From the NCBI GenBank assembly GCA_963703665.1, contig CAVPFB010000007.1, positions 186,001 through 250,000 of the forward strand: a stretch of DNA of 64,000 nt, given 5' to 3'. The notes below the pieces were generated by a model. It was not told the origin of the DNA and did not search any database. It saw only the letters and a program-made list of their open reading frames with translations. Positions 25,645 through 33,981 of this stretch are shown piece after piece. The position numbers and the translations under genes were made by a program. The stretch's first letter is position 1, and the number at the start of each line of letters is the position of its first letter. This stretch comes from AP-15 sp963703665. Lineage in GTDB: Bacteria; Pseudomonadota; Alphaproteobacteria; ATCC43930; CGMCC-115725.

Positions 25645-26529
25645 ATGAGCGACGCAGAGATTGGCGCGTTGCGCGCGAAGCTGGCGCTGAGGCCGCGTTC
25701 CGACGACTACCGGCAACGCCGCCGGGATATCGACGCGCGCGGCCGCGAATATCGGCTCGCGCCCGATGTCGGGGTCGAGCCGGTGACCGCGAACGGGGTG
25801 CGCGCCGAATGGACCGCGACGCCAAAGGACGCTCGCGACGCCGCCCTCCTCTACCTGCATGGCGGCGGCTATGTGATCGGCTCGCGCGACAGCCATCGCC
25901 ATCTGGTCGCCGAGGCAGGCCGCGCCGCGGGGATCGCCGCGCTGGCGCTCGACTACCGGCTGGCGCCCGAGCATCCGTTCCCGGCCGCGGTCGATGATGC
26001 GCTCGCCGGCTACCGGTTTCTGCTGGCCCGCGGCATCAACCCCGCGCGGATCGCGATCGCCGGTGACAGCGCCGGCGGCGGCCTGGTGGTCGCGGCGATG
26101 CTGGCGATCCGCGACGCCGGGCTGGCGCAGCCGGGCTGCGGCTGGTGCATCTCGCCTTGGGTCGACATGGAGGCGATCGGCGAGTTGATGTCGAGCCGGG
26201 CCACCGCCGACCCGACCGTGCAGAAGGCGGGCCTTCTCGACATGGCCCGGCTCTACCTGAACGGCGCCGACCCGCGCTCGCCGCTGGCCGCGCCGATCTA
26301 TGCCGATCTAACCGGGCTGGCCCCTCTGCTGATCCAGGTCGGCGCCGCCGAGACCCTGCTCGACGACGCGGTGCGGCTGGCCAGGACTGCCGGAGCCGCC
26401 GATGTGCGGGTCGATCTGCAGATCTGGCCCGAGATGATCCATGTCTGGCACCTGTTCCATCCCGAGCTCGCGGCCGGGCGTCGGGCGATCGAAGCCGGCG
26501 GCGCCTTTGTCCGTGGCATGATCGGCTGA
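25645..26529 (+). CDS. alpha/beta hydrolase, HSL-type esterase
   Basis: 294 residues of the hormone-sensitive-lipase-like (family IV) esterases: oxyanion motif HGGGY at 72-76, nucleophile Ser142 in 'GDSAGGGL', and a C-terminal acid/His pair near 'ETLLDDAVRL' and 'MIHVWHLF'. Cytoplasmic by lack of a signal. Good ribosome site (aacaggag) before ATG 25645. It may share a transcript with the oxidoreductase upstream. Confidence 0.88.
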   Translation: MSDAEIGALRAKLALRPRSDDYRQRRRDIDARGREYRLAPDVGVEPVTANGVRAEWTATPKDARDAALLYLHGGGYVIGSRDSHRHLVAEAGRAAGIAALALDYRLAPEHPFPAAVDDALAGYRFLLARGINPARIAIAGDSAGGGLVVAAMLAIRDAGLAQPGCGWCISPWVDMEAIGELMSSRATADPTVQKAGLLDMARLYLNGADPRSPLAAPIYADLTGLAPLLIQVGAAETLLDDAVRLARTAGAADVRVDLQIWPEMIHVWHLFHPELAAGRRAIEAGGAFVRGMIG

Positions 26530-26541
26530 CGGGAGCGCCGG

Positions 26542-28197
26542 CTAACCGCCGAACTGGAATACATTGGCCGGCTCCTCGGCCCAGTTGCGCTCGCGGTAGA
26601 GCCGGCCGGTCATCGCCTCGACATAAGGTGCGGCGGCGCAGACCATCGCGAACTCGCGCTCGGACAATTTGAGGCCGGCGGCACGGCAGGCGGTAGCCGC
26701 CCGATCGCGGGCGGCTGAATCGAGGTCTCCGGTATCCGGGTCGGGGATCGGCGGCAATTCGGTCGAGAAACTCGCCGCGGGGTCGAGCCGGGGCCGGCGC
26801 GCCCGCCACGGCGTCGCCGTCTCATAGGCGTGCGCCACCCGCAAAACCGTCGCGTCGTCGAACGGCCGACCGGCGATCTGCATCGATAAAGGCAGCCCGT
26901 TGCTGCTGAAGCCGATGCACTGCGCCAAGGCCGGACCGCCGGTGACGTTGAACGGCGTCGTCAAGGACGGCCGCCGCCAGAACTCGATCGTCCGCCAACT
27001 GCCGAGAAGCGGCGCGGGGCCGCCGGCCGTCGCCGTCACCAGCACGTCGTGATCCGCATAGACCGGCGCCATCTCAGCCAATATCCGTCGCCGCTCGCGC
27101 TGCGCCTGCACGTAATCGCGGCCGCCGATCAGCACGGCCGGCAACACGCGGCCGAGAAAATCCTCGCCGAAATCGCCGGGCCGGGTGCGAAGGGCGTGCT
27201 CGTGCACGGCGAGCAGCTCGCTTTCGGCGATGGTGACCTTGACGTCGTAATAATTCTGCGCCGGCCGCAGCCGTACCTGGCCCAGAGTGGCGCCGAGCGA
27301 GCGAAAGACCGCGAACGCCTCCTGCAGTGCCGCGGCGACTTCGGCCGTCACCGGGCAGTCGTCCTCGTGCAGGTGGCGCACGATGCCGACGCGCAAGCCC
27401 TTTATGTCGCTGGTCAGCGCCGCGCGATAATCCGGCACCGGGTGCGCGGCGCTCGCCGGATCTTTGGGATCGTGGCCGGCGATCGCCTGCAGCAGGATCG
27501 CGCAATCCTCGACGGTCCAGGTCATCGGCCCGGCATGGTCGAAGCTGAAGGAGTTGGTATAGACCCCGCAGCGGCTGACCAGGCCATAGGTTGGCTTCAG
27601 CCCGACGATCCCGCACAGCGCCGCCGGCCCGCGGATCGAGCCGCCGGTGTCGGAGCCGAGCGCCGCCGGAACCAACCCGGCCGCCACCGCCGCCCCCGAG
27701 CCGCTCGACGAGCCGCCGGTGAAATGCTCGCGGTTCCACGGGTTGCGAGCCGGTGGCCAAGGCAAATCGAAGCTCGGTCCGCCGTGGGCAAACTCATGTG
27801 TGGCGAGCTTGCCGGTCAGGATGGCGCCGGCGTCGTAAAGCTTGCGCACCGTCGTCGCGTCGGCCGTTGGGACGGTATCGATGCAGGTTTTGGAATGCCC
27901 GCTGGTGCGGATGCCGGCGGTCGCATAGATGTCCTTGAGCCCGAACGGGATGCCGTGCATCGGCCCACGATAGCCGCCGCCAGTGATCTCCCGCTCCGCC
28001 GCGCGGGCCCGATCGATCGCGCGCTCGAAAATTGGCAGCAGATAGGCGTTGAGCTGCGGGTCGAGCGCTTCCGCCCGGCGAACCAGCGCCGTCGTCAGCT
28101 CGACCGGCGACAATTCTTTCGTTGCGATCCGCCGCGCCGCCTCGGCGATGGTCATGAACGCTAAGTCATTCGAGGGCGAAGTCATGGCATCGGGCAT
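26542..28197 (-). CDS. amidase, GatA-like
   Basis: 551 residues from ATG 28197 (ggag about 9 bases upstream on this strand); the extra 44 codons back to 28329 lack support. Amidase signature: 'PFGLKDIYATAGIRTSGHS' with the catalytic Lys, 'GGSSSGSGAAVAAGLVP', and 'GSDTGGSIRGPAALCGIVGL' with the nucleophile. The C-terminal extension ('SEREFAMVCAAAPYVEAMTG') is seen in stand-alone amidases linked to transport genes. The upstream neighbour on the same strand is a solute-binding protein, so the pair may import and hydrolyse an amide. Confidence 0.88.
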   Translation of the reverse strand: MPDAMTSPSNDLAFMTIAEAARRIATKELSPVELTTALVRRAEALDPQLNAYLLPIFERAIDRARAAEREITGGGYRGPMHGIPFGLKDIYATAGIRTSGHSKTCIDTVPTADATTVRKLYDAGAILTGKLATHEFAHGGPSFDLPWPPARNPWNREHFTGGSSSGSGAAVAAGLVPAALGSDTGGSIRGPAALCGIVGLKPTYGLVSRCGVYTNSFSFDHAGPMTWTVEDCAILLQAIAGHDPKDPASAAHPVPDYRAALTSDIKGLRVGIVRHLHEDDCPVTAEVAAALQEAFAVFRSLGATLGQVRLRPAQNYYDVKVTIAESELLAVHEHALRTRPGDFGEDFLGRVLPAVLIGGRDYVQAQRERRRILAEMAPVYADHDVLVTATAGGPAPLLGSWRTIEFWRRPSLTTPFNVTGGPALAQCIGFSSNGLPLSMQIAGRPFDDATVLRVAHAYETATPWRARRPRLDPAASFSTELPPIPDPDTGDLDSAARDRAATACRAAGLKLSEREFAMVCAAAPYVEAMTGRLYRERNWAEEPANVFQFGG

Positions 28198-28237
28198 AGC
28201 TGACGCTCCGCGGGAGAGGTCTCGATAAACTAGCCGC

Positions 28238-28990
28238 TCAGGCGGGCGGAGCCACCGAAAGCCGGCCGGTGACCGCGTGGCGTTCGATGAAGCTCCCCAC
28301 GATCCCCGAGCGTTTCGCCGCTTCGACAAACTCCTTCAGGAAGGCAAAGCCGGCCGTGTTTTTTTTCGGTGTGCCGACCGCCTGCTGTACCGCGGTAAAC
28401 TGACCGTCGAGAATGCGCGCACCGGGCCGCGCCTGCTGCACTTCGATCAGGCCCGGCCGCAACCCGGCATAGGCGTCGAGCTTCTCGCTGTCGAACGCCT
28501 TGAGCGCCGCTGCGGCATTGTCGAACTGAAGCAATTCGCCCCTTTTGAAGTTGTTCTCGAGCCACAGACCGTATGCGCTGCGGGCCGTCACCGCGACCCG
28601 GCGGCCTGGCTGGTCAATCTCTGCAATAGAGCGGATCGGCGAGCCGGCCGGCACCAAGTACGTCGCCTCGATCTCGCAATATGCCGCGGTAAAATTGATC
28701 ACGGCGGCGCGCTGCGGCTCGGCGCCGATCAGCCCGATATCCCAGAGACCCTTCTCGGCGTCGTCGGCGATCTCGCCCGGCCGCGCATAAGGAATGTATT
28801 TGACCGGCACGCCGAGCCGCGCGGCGATCGCCGCCGCCATGTCGGGCGACACACCCTGCGGATCGCCCGACGGGGTCTTGCCGGTGACCAGGAGGAAATT
28901 GCCCATATTGATCGCGGCGCGCAGGACCCCGGTCGGGGCGAGTTCGGAGACGGCTTTTTCGGGCATGGCGGCGGTCCGGGACTGTGACAC
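28238..28990 (-). CDS. amino-acid-type solute-binding protein (family 3)
   Basis: 250 residues starting at GTG 28990, with gatgagg suitably upstream. It fits extracellular solute-binding family 3: 'GVLRAAINMGNFLLVTG', 'GVSPDMAAAIAARLGVPVKY', 'GLWDIGLIGAEPQRAAVINF', 'DAYAGLRPGLIEV'. Unusually there is no signal peptide: the binding domain begins within the first 20 residues. No permease or ATPase is next to it; the downstream gene is an amidase. It may be cytoplasmic, or the export signal may have been lost. Confidence 0.8.
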   Translation of the reverse strand: MSQSRTAAMPEKAVSELAPTGVLRAAINMGNFLLVTGKTPSGDPQGVSPDMAAAIAARLGVPVKYIPYARPGEIADDAEKGLWDIGLIGAEPQRAAVINFTAAYCEIEATYLVPAGSPIRSIAEIDQPGRRVAVTARSAYGLWLENNFKRGELLQFDNAAAALKAFDSEKLDAYAGLRPGLIEVQQARPGARILDGQFTAVQQAVGTPKKNTAGFAFLKEFVEAAKRSGIVGSFIERHAVTGRLSVAPPA

Positions 28991-29050
28991 GGATGAGCCT
29001 CATCCTGAACGATCGGCCCCGCCCAAGCACGTGAAAATTCCGGTCGTGGC

Positions 29051-29296
29051 CTAATCCGGCCAGAAACCTTCGACGACCCACCACAGGCCAAAAACGGCGG
29101 CGGCGAGGAGAATGCTGTCGCTCATCGAAGAGAGCTGCGGGTCGATCAGAGACGCCGAGTTTTCCGAGGCCTGCGGCCTGATTATGTGGGCGCACGTCCA
29201 AAACAGGAACCACAGCATCACCAGGACGAGCCCAAGCCGCAGAAATCCCCGATGCGGCTTGATCGCGCCACTCGGCACTCTGCTTCGCTGGTTCAT
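29051..29296 (-). CDS. small membrane protein coupled to ligD
   Basis: 81 residues from ATG 29296, which overlaps the ligD stop (ATGA), so it is translationally coupled to the NHEJ ligase. Two hydrophobic segments (about 19-40, 'LRLGLVLVMLWFLFWTCAHI', and 58-78, 'ILLAAAVFGLWWVVEGFW') flank a short polar loop. No family recognised. Why a membrane protein is tied to ligD is not known. Confidence 0.6.
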   Translation of the reverse strand: MNQRSRVPSGAIKPHRGFLRLGLVLVMLWFLFWTCAHIIRPQASENSASLIDPQLSSMSDSILLAAAVFGLWWVVEGFWPD

Positions 29297-31899
29297 AGAC
29301 CTAGCTTGCGCCGCGTCTCCGCGGTGACCTTCTGTCTGACCTTGCCGATTTCGGCCCACGGGTCCGATTTCAGGCTCGCGAGTCGGCCCGGCACGGTGGC
29401 TACCGTAAAGCCTTCGGGACGCACCCCGGTCTCGACCTCTTCCCAGGACACCGGCGTCGCGACCGGCGCCCCCGGACGGGCGCGGGTCGAGTAGGCGCCG
29501 ATCGCGGTGGCGCCGCGGCCGTTACGCAGATAGTCGATATAGATGCGGCCTTGCCGCGCCCGCTTCGACTGATTGGTGGTGTAGCGCTGCGGGCTCCCGG
29601 CTGCAATCTGCTCGGCGACCGCCTTCGAAAAAGCCTTGATCGCCTCCCAATCGAGCTTTGGGGCAAGCGGGACCACGACATGCAGCCCCTTGCCGCCGGT
29701 GGTCTTGGCAAAGCTGCGCAAGCCCAGGCTGGCCAGCGCCTCGCGGATTTCAAGCGCCGCTGCGGTGACCTGCGACCACGGCAGGCCGACATCGGGGTCG
29801 AGATCGAAGGTGACCAAGTCGGGGGTTTCGAGCCGGTCCGCCGTCGAGCCCCAAGGGTGGATTTCGAGGACGCCGATCTGCACCAGCGCCACCAGCCCGG
29901 CCAGGTTCTCGACGGCAAGATGGGTCTCGCCGTCGATCTCGATCCGCCTAACCGCCTCGGGCACGCTGGCACCGGCATGCTTCTGGAAAAATTGCTCGCC
30001 GCCCTGGCCATTCGGGCAGCGCACCAAGCTCAGCGGGCGATGCCCTAGATAGGGCAGTGCCCAGTCGCAGATTTCGGCGTAATAGCGCGCCAGATCGAGC
30101 TTGGTGATGCCCTCGCCGGAATAGAGGACGCGATCGGCGTGGGTGAGCCGCACCCCGGCGAACTCGGTGCTGCCGTCGCGAGCGATGCGCGCCGCTTTCA
30201 GCTTCGCCACCGCGAGAGGCTTAGCCGAAACCGCCGCCGGTCTCACCGCGGCCGCAGCGCGCTTGGCCGGCACCGCCGCCGGGTCGCTGTCGCGTACCAC
30301 CTCGGCCGGGCTCTTGTCCTCGCGCAATCCGACAAACGTCGCGTGCCGCAGGACCTGGTCAGCGGTCCAGCCGGCATAGCGCACCTCGGCAACGAGCGCC
30401 GGCTCGGTCCAATGGACTCCTTTGAGCGAGACGCCCTTCGGCAATGCCGTGACCGGGGCTGCGGCCCGATGGACCTGGTCGAGCCGCGGCCGCAGCGCGG
30501 CCAGTTGGGCATCGCCGAAGCCGCTGCCAACCCGCCCGGCATAATGCAAGGTCCCGTGCCCGTCGTAATAGCCGAGCAGCAGGGCGCCCAAGCCCTGCCG
30601 GTGGCCCGCCGGGTCGGTGAAGCCGATCACGATGAACTCGTCGCGGTTCGAACACTTGACCTTGACCCAGCTGTCATTGCGGCCGGCATGGTACGGGCGG
30701 TCGCGGCGCTTCGAGACGATCCCCTCCAGTTCATAGCCGCAGGCATGGCGAAAGAATTCGGGACCGTGCCCGACTTGATGGTCGCTGTAGCGCAGAATGC
30801 CGTCGGAATGAGGGGGGACGAGCCCGGCCAGCACCGCCTTGCGGTCTTCGAGTGCCGCCCCCTTCAGTTCGTAGCCGTCGAGATAGAGCAGGTCGAACGC
30901 GTAGAAGACGAGCTCGTCGGTGCGGCCGTTCGCTATCGCGTCCTGCAGGCGGCCGAAATCGCTGGTGCCGTCGGCTTCGAGATGGACTAGTTCGCCGTCG
31001 ATCAGCGCCGCCTCGACCGAAAGCCCGCCGAGCGTATCGGCGAGCGCCGGAAATTTTCCGGTCCAGTCGAGGCCGTTGCGGGTCAGCAGCCGCGGGCTGC
31101 CGTTGCCGATCCGGGCGATCAGGCGATACCCGTCGTGCTTGATTTCGTGAAACCACTGCGGCCCGTCGGGCGCCTCGTCAGCCGGCGTCGCCAATTGCGG
31201 CCTCGGTTTGGCCGGCATCCGACCCCTCGCGGCACCGGGAACCCGCTCCGGATCGGGGTGCTGGCGCGGCTCGGCAGCCGCGGGCCGCTCCTCGCCGTTC
31301 GGACCCCACACCCGATCGCGGTCGGCGGCGATCTCGTCGATCGGGCGGCCGGTGGCGACGCTCAGCGGGTTGTCGACCACCACCGCATCGCCGCTCTGCG
31401 GCGCCGCCGCCTCGTCGCGCTCCTTGATCAATAGCCAATTTTCGCGGCGTTCGGCCGCGGCTTTCCCACCCATGCGCACCAGCACCCATTTTCCGTGCAG
31501 CTTTTCTCCGTCGAGGATGAATTTGAGGTTGCCCTTCCCATAAGCCTCGGCCGGGGTCGGATCGAGCGGCGTCCAGGTGCCGCGGTCCCACAGCAGAACC
31601 GTCCCGCCGCCGTATTCGCCCTCGGGAATGACCCCTTCGAACCCGCCATATTCGAGCGGGTGATCCTCGACATGGACGGCGAGGCGCTTTTCGCCGGGAT
31701 CGGTGCTCGGACCTTTCGGCACCGCCCAGCTCTTCAGCACGCCATCGAGCTCGAGCCGGAAATCGTAGTGCAGCCGGCGCGCGGCGTGCTTTTGGATCAC
31801 GAAGGACAGCGGCCGCGATGGGGCATCGAGCACCACCGCGCCGGCCGGCTCGGGCGTCTTGCGGAAATCGCGTTTCCGCCGGTATTCGGTCAGCGCCAT
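29293..31899 (-). CDS. ligD: ATP-dependent DNA ligase D (NHEJ)
   Basis: 868 residues with all three LigD activities in the order phosphoesterase-ligase-polymerase. The phosphoesterase domain (about 30-165) has 'HAARRLHYDFRLELDG' and 'VEDHPLEYGGFEG'. The ligase domain (about 245-545) has the adenylated lysine K254 in 'EIKHDGYRL' and 'YELEGIVSKRRDRPY'. The primase-polymerase domain (about 595-868) has 'PDLVTFDLDPDVGLPW' and 'KTTGGKGLHVVVPL'. It repairs double-strand breaks with Ku. The linker around 555-600 is Ala/Lys-rich. It faces ku across a 109-bp divergent promoter region. Confidence 0.95.
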   Translation of the reverse strand: MALTEYRRKRDFRKTPEPAGAVVLDAPSRPLSFVIQKHAARRLHYDFRLELDGVLKSWAVPKGPSTDPGEKRLAVHVEDHPLEYGGFEGVIPEGEYGGGTVLLWDRGTWTPLDPTPAEAYGKGNLKFILDGEKLHGKWVLVRMGGKAAAERRENWLLIKERDEAAAPQSGDAVVVDNPLSVATGRPIDEIAADRDRVWGPNGEERPAAAEPRQHPDPERVPGAARGRMPAKPRPQLATPADEAPDGPQWFHEIKHDGYRLIARIGNGSPRLLTRNGLDWTGKFPALADTLGGLSVEAALIDGELVHLEADGTSDFGRLQDAIANGRTDELVFYAFDLLYLDGYELKGAALEDRKAVLAGLVPPHSDGILRYSDHQVGHGPEFFRHACGYELEGIVSKRRDRPYHAGRNDSWVKVKCSNRDEFIVIGFTDPAGHRQGLGALLLGYYDGHGTLHYAGRVGSGFGDAQLAALRPRLDQVHRAAAPVTALPKGVSLKGVHWTEPALVAEVRYAGWTADQVLRHATFVGLREDKSPAEVVRDSDPAAVPAKRAAAAVRPAAVSAKPLAVAKLKAARIARDGSTEFAGVRLTHADRVLYSGEGITKLDLARYYAEICDWALPYLGHRPLSLVRCPNGQGGEQFFQKHAGASVPEAVRRIEIDGETHLAVENLAGLVALVQIGVLEIHPWGSTADRLETPDLVTFDLDPDVGLPWSQVTAAALEIREALASLGLRSFAKTTGGKGLHVVVPLAPKLDWEAIKAFSKAVAEQIAAGSPQRYTTNQSKRARQGRIYIDYLRNGRGATAIGAYSTRARPGAPVATPVSWEEVETGVRPEGFTVATVPGRLASLKSDPWAEIGKVRQKVTAETRRKLGL

Positions 31900-32008
31900 C
31901 GTCGGCGATCACCTCGTCAAAACGTCGTCCCTGCGCCGGCCCCGGTCACTTGACGTTGCGGACCGGCGCATAATGTGGTTCGTAAACGCTGCTGCATAGG
32001 AGATCGGC

Positions 32009-33007
32009 ATGCCGCGCGCGAGTTGGAGCGGGTTTTTGCGTCTTTCTCTCGTCACTTGCCCGGTTTATCTGAGCCCGGCAACGACCGAGTCGAAGCGGAT
32101 ACGGCTCAATCAGCTCAATTCCGAGACCGGCAACCGGGTGTCGCAGCGGCTGGTCGACTCCAAGACCGGCGACGAGCTCAGCCGCGACCAGATCGCCAAG
32201 GGCTACGAGTTCGACCGCGGCCGCTACGTCACGATCAGCGATGACGAATTGAAGGAGCTGCAGATCGAGTCCTCGAAGATCATCGACCTCGATTGCTTTG
32301 TCAGCCGCGACCAGGTCGATCCGCTCTATCTCGATGCGCCCTATTACATTTACCCCGATGGCGAGATCGCGACCGAGACCTTCCGCGTTATCAGCGAGGC
32401 AATGGCGCGCACCAACAAGGTCGGGCTCGGCCGGATCACCTTGTCGAGCCGGGAGCGGCTGGTGCTGGTCGAGCCTCGCGGCTCCGGCCTCATAATGTCG
32501 ACCCTGCGCGCCAGCGACGAGGTCCGCGCCGCGGAATTCGCTGCCAAGGGCGAGGGTCTGATCGACCCCGAACTGATCGCTCTCGCCGAGACCATCATCG
32601 AGCGCAAATCCGGCGCGTTCGAGCCGGCAAGCTTCCATGACCGGTACCAGGATGCGTTGCGCGCATTGGTTGAACAGAAGCTCAAAGGTGAGATGACCGG
32701 GGCCGCCCCGGCGATCGCCGAGCCGCCCAAGGTGATCAACCTGATGGATGCGCTGAAGCGCAGCCTCGCCAGGGAAGAGGCGCCGGTTCCGGGGAATGGT
32801 GCCGCCCCGGCGGAGGCACGGCGCGCACGAGCAGGCGACCGTCGCCAGCCCTCGCTGCTGCTGCCGGTCGCGGGAGGTCGGGGGGCCAAGGACGAGCCCG
32901 CGGCCGAGCCGGCCGCTCCGGCTGCACCCAGACGACGCAAGGCCAAGGAGGAAGGTGCGGCCGAACTCCCGCCGGCGGCGACCTCGGCACGTCGCAGAAA
33001 GGCCTGA
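32009..33007 (+). CDS. ku: Ku DNA end-binding protein (NHEJ)
   Basis: 332 residues. The bacterial Ku core (about 1-255) shows 'SWSGFLRLSLVTCPVYL', 'GYEFDRGRYVTISDDEL' and 'PYYIYPDG...ETFRVISEAM'. The tail (about 260-332) is rich in Lys, Arg, Ala and Pro, a variable extension that in other Ku proteins helps bind DNA or LigD. It forms a homodimer ring on broken ends and recruits LigD. Transcribed away from ligD. Confidence 0.95.
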   Translation: MPRASWSGFLRLSLVTCPVYLSPATTESKRIRLNQLNSETGNRVSQRLVDSKTGDELSRDQIAKGYEFDRGRYVTISDDELKELQIESSKIIDLDCFVSRDQVDPLYLDAPYYIYPDGEIATETFRVISEAMARTNKVGLGRITLSSRERLVLVEPRGSGLIMSTLRASDEVRAAEFAAKGEGLIDPELIALAETIIERKSGAFEPASFHDRYQDALRALVEQKLKGEMTGAAPAIAEPPKVINLMDALKRSLAREEAPVPGNGAAPAEARRARAGDRRQPSLLLPVAGGRGAKDEPAAEPAAPAAPRRRKAKEEGAAELPPAATSARRRKA

Positions 33008-33050
33008 CGCGGACCGCCTCTGGGGGAGCCGGCAGCGCTTTGCCGGACCA

Positions 33051-33719
33051 TCAGGACGCGCCGTGTTCCAATAGTGCCGTGACCAGCACCGCTAGATCGA
33101 AGCGCCCCCGCTTGAGGTCGTGGCCGGCCCCGGCTATCGCGATAATCCGCACCGGCGATGAGATCAGCGTCGCCGCCGAACGCAGCTCCTCGATCGAGCC
33201 GAACGGGTCGGCGGTCCCTTGCACGAACACCAGCGGCAACCGCAGCCGGGGGAAGTGCTCGGTGCGCAACCGCTCGGGCTTGCCGGGCGGATGCAGCGGA
33301 TAGGAGAACAATAGCAGGGCTGCCGCCACCTCGGGCTCATCCGCCGCCAGCATCGTTGCTTGACGTCCGCCGTATGAGAGACCGCCGAGATATATCTGTC
33401 CCGACACGAGGCCGCGCATTGACTCGACGGCGCTGCGCAAGCCCTCCCGGTCGGCGGCGGCGGTCGCCGGTGAAGGCGGCCCGGCAGGCCGACGCTGGCG
33501 AAATGGCAGGTCGCAGCGCAGGACGCATACGCCCTGCGCGCTGAACGCCTCCGCGGCTGCGGTCAACAGCGGCGAGCGGCAATTACCGCCGGCGCCGTGG
33601 GTCACCACCAAGCCCCGCTTGCCGGCGCCCTCCGGCCGATGCAGAAAGCCGCGAACGCCGGGCCTTTCGAATGGAACGACCTCTGCCACGCCGACCAGCC
33701 TATCGCGTCGGGCATCCAC
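33051..33719 (-). CDS. alpha/beta hydrolase (TEX30/KANL3-like)
   Basis: 222 residues. The fold is shown by 'GLVVTHGAGGNCRSPLL' (oxyanion strand), the nucleophile elbow 'GGLSYGGRQATMLAADEP', 'LVFVQGTADPFGS' (acid) and 'IAGAGHDLKRGR' (His). These match the small KANL3/TEX30-type alpha/beta hydrolases found in many bacteria. Substrate unknown. It converges with ku. Confidence 0.8.
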   Translation of the reverse strand: MDARRDRLVGVAEVVPFERPGVRGFLHRPEGAGKRGLVVTHGAGGNCRSPLLTAAAEAFSAQGVCVLRCDLPFRQRRPAGPPSPATAAADREGLRSAVESMRGLVSGQIYLGGLSYGGRQATMLAADEPEVAAALLLFSYPLHPPGKPERLRTEHFPRLRLPLVFVQGTADPFGSIEELRSAATLISSPVRIIAIAGAGHDLKRGRFDLAVLVTALLEHGAS

Positions 33720-33832
33720 AGTTCCATAGCTATGCCCACCGTCGGCGACCCGATCTTATCGGACGCGTCTGATCCTTCTGTGCGTCGAACGCGCGGCTTG
33801 ACAGCGGGAAGCCCGGCGCGGTAGGACGCGGC

Positions 33833-33889
33833 CATCGTGGTGGATTTGAGCCGACCGGCTTGCGGCCACGTTAAACAAGCGCTAAAAGG
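33833..33889 (+). promoter_or_regulatory. SAM-II riboswitch upstream of metZ
   Basis: The sequence matches the alphaproteobacterial SAM-II (metA) aptamer in order: cgtgg (33836-33840) pairs with ccacg (33866-33870) as P1; 'gatttgag' fills the loop; gcttg (33858-33862) pairs with caagc (33876-33880) to form the pseudoknot; it ends 'gctaaaagg' (33881-33889). It binds S-adenosylmethionine and lowers metZ expression when SAM is plentiful. Confidence 0.9.
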
Positions 33890-33907
33890 TCGGGTGTTCT
33901 GAAAGGA

Positions 33908-33941
33908 GCCCTGGCCCGCGCGGGACCGGGGCGTTTCTTTT
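33908..33941 (+). terminator. terminator-like hairpin after the riboswitch
   Basis: gccc (33908-33911) pairs with gggc (33929-33932), continued by a T-G pair, GG/CC and an inner ccc-gcgc-ggg hairpin with one bulged A, and is followed by gtttctttt. Placed 19 bases after the aptamer and 41 before the metZ start, it could end transcription when SAM is bound. Confidence 0.55.
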
Positions 33942-33981
33942 GCCTGGGTTCGGCGCGGCCTCGGATAGGAGAGACCTGCCG

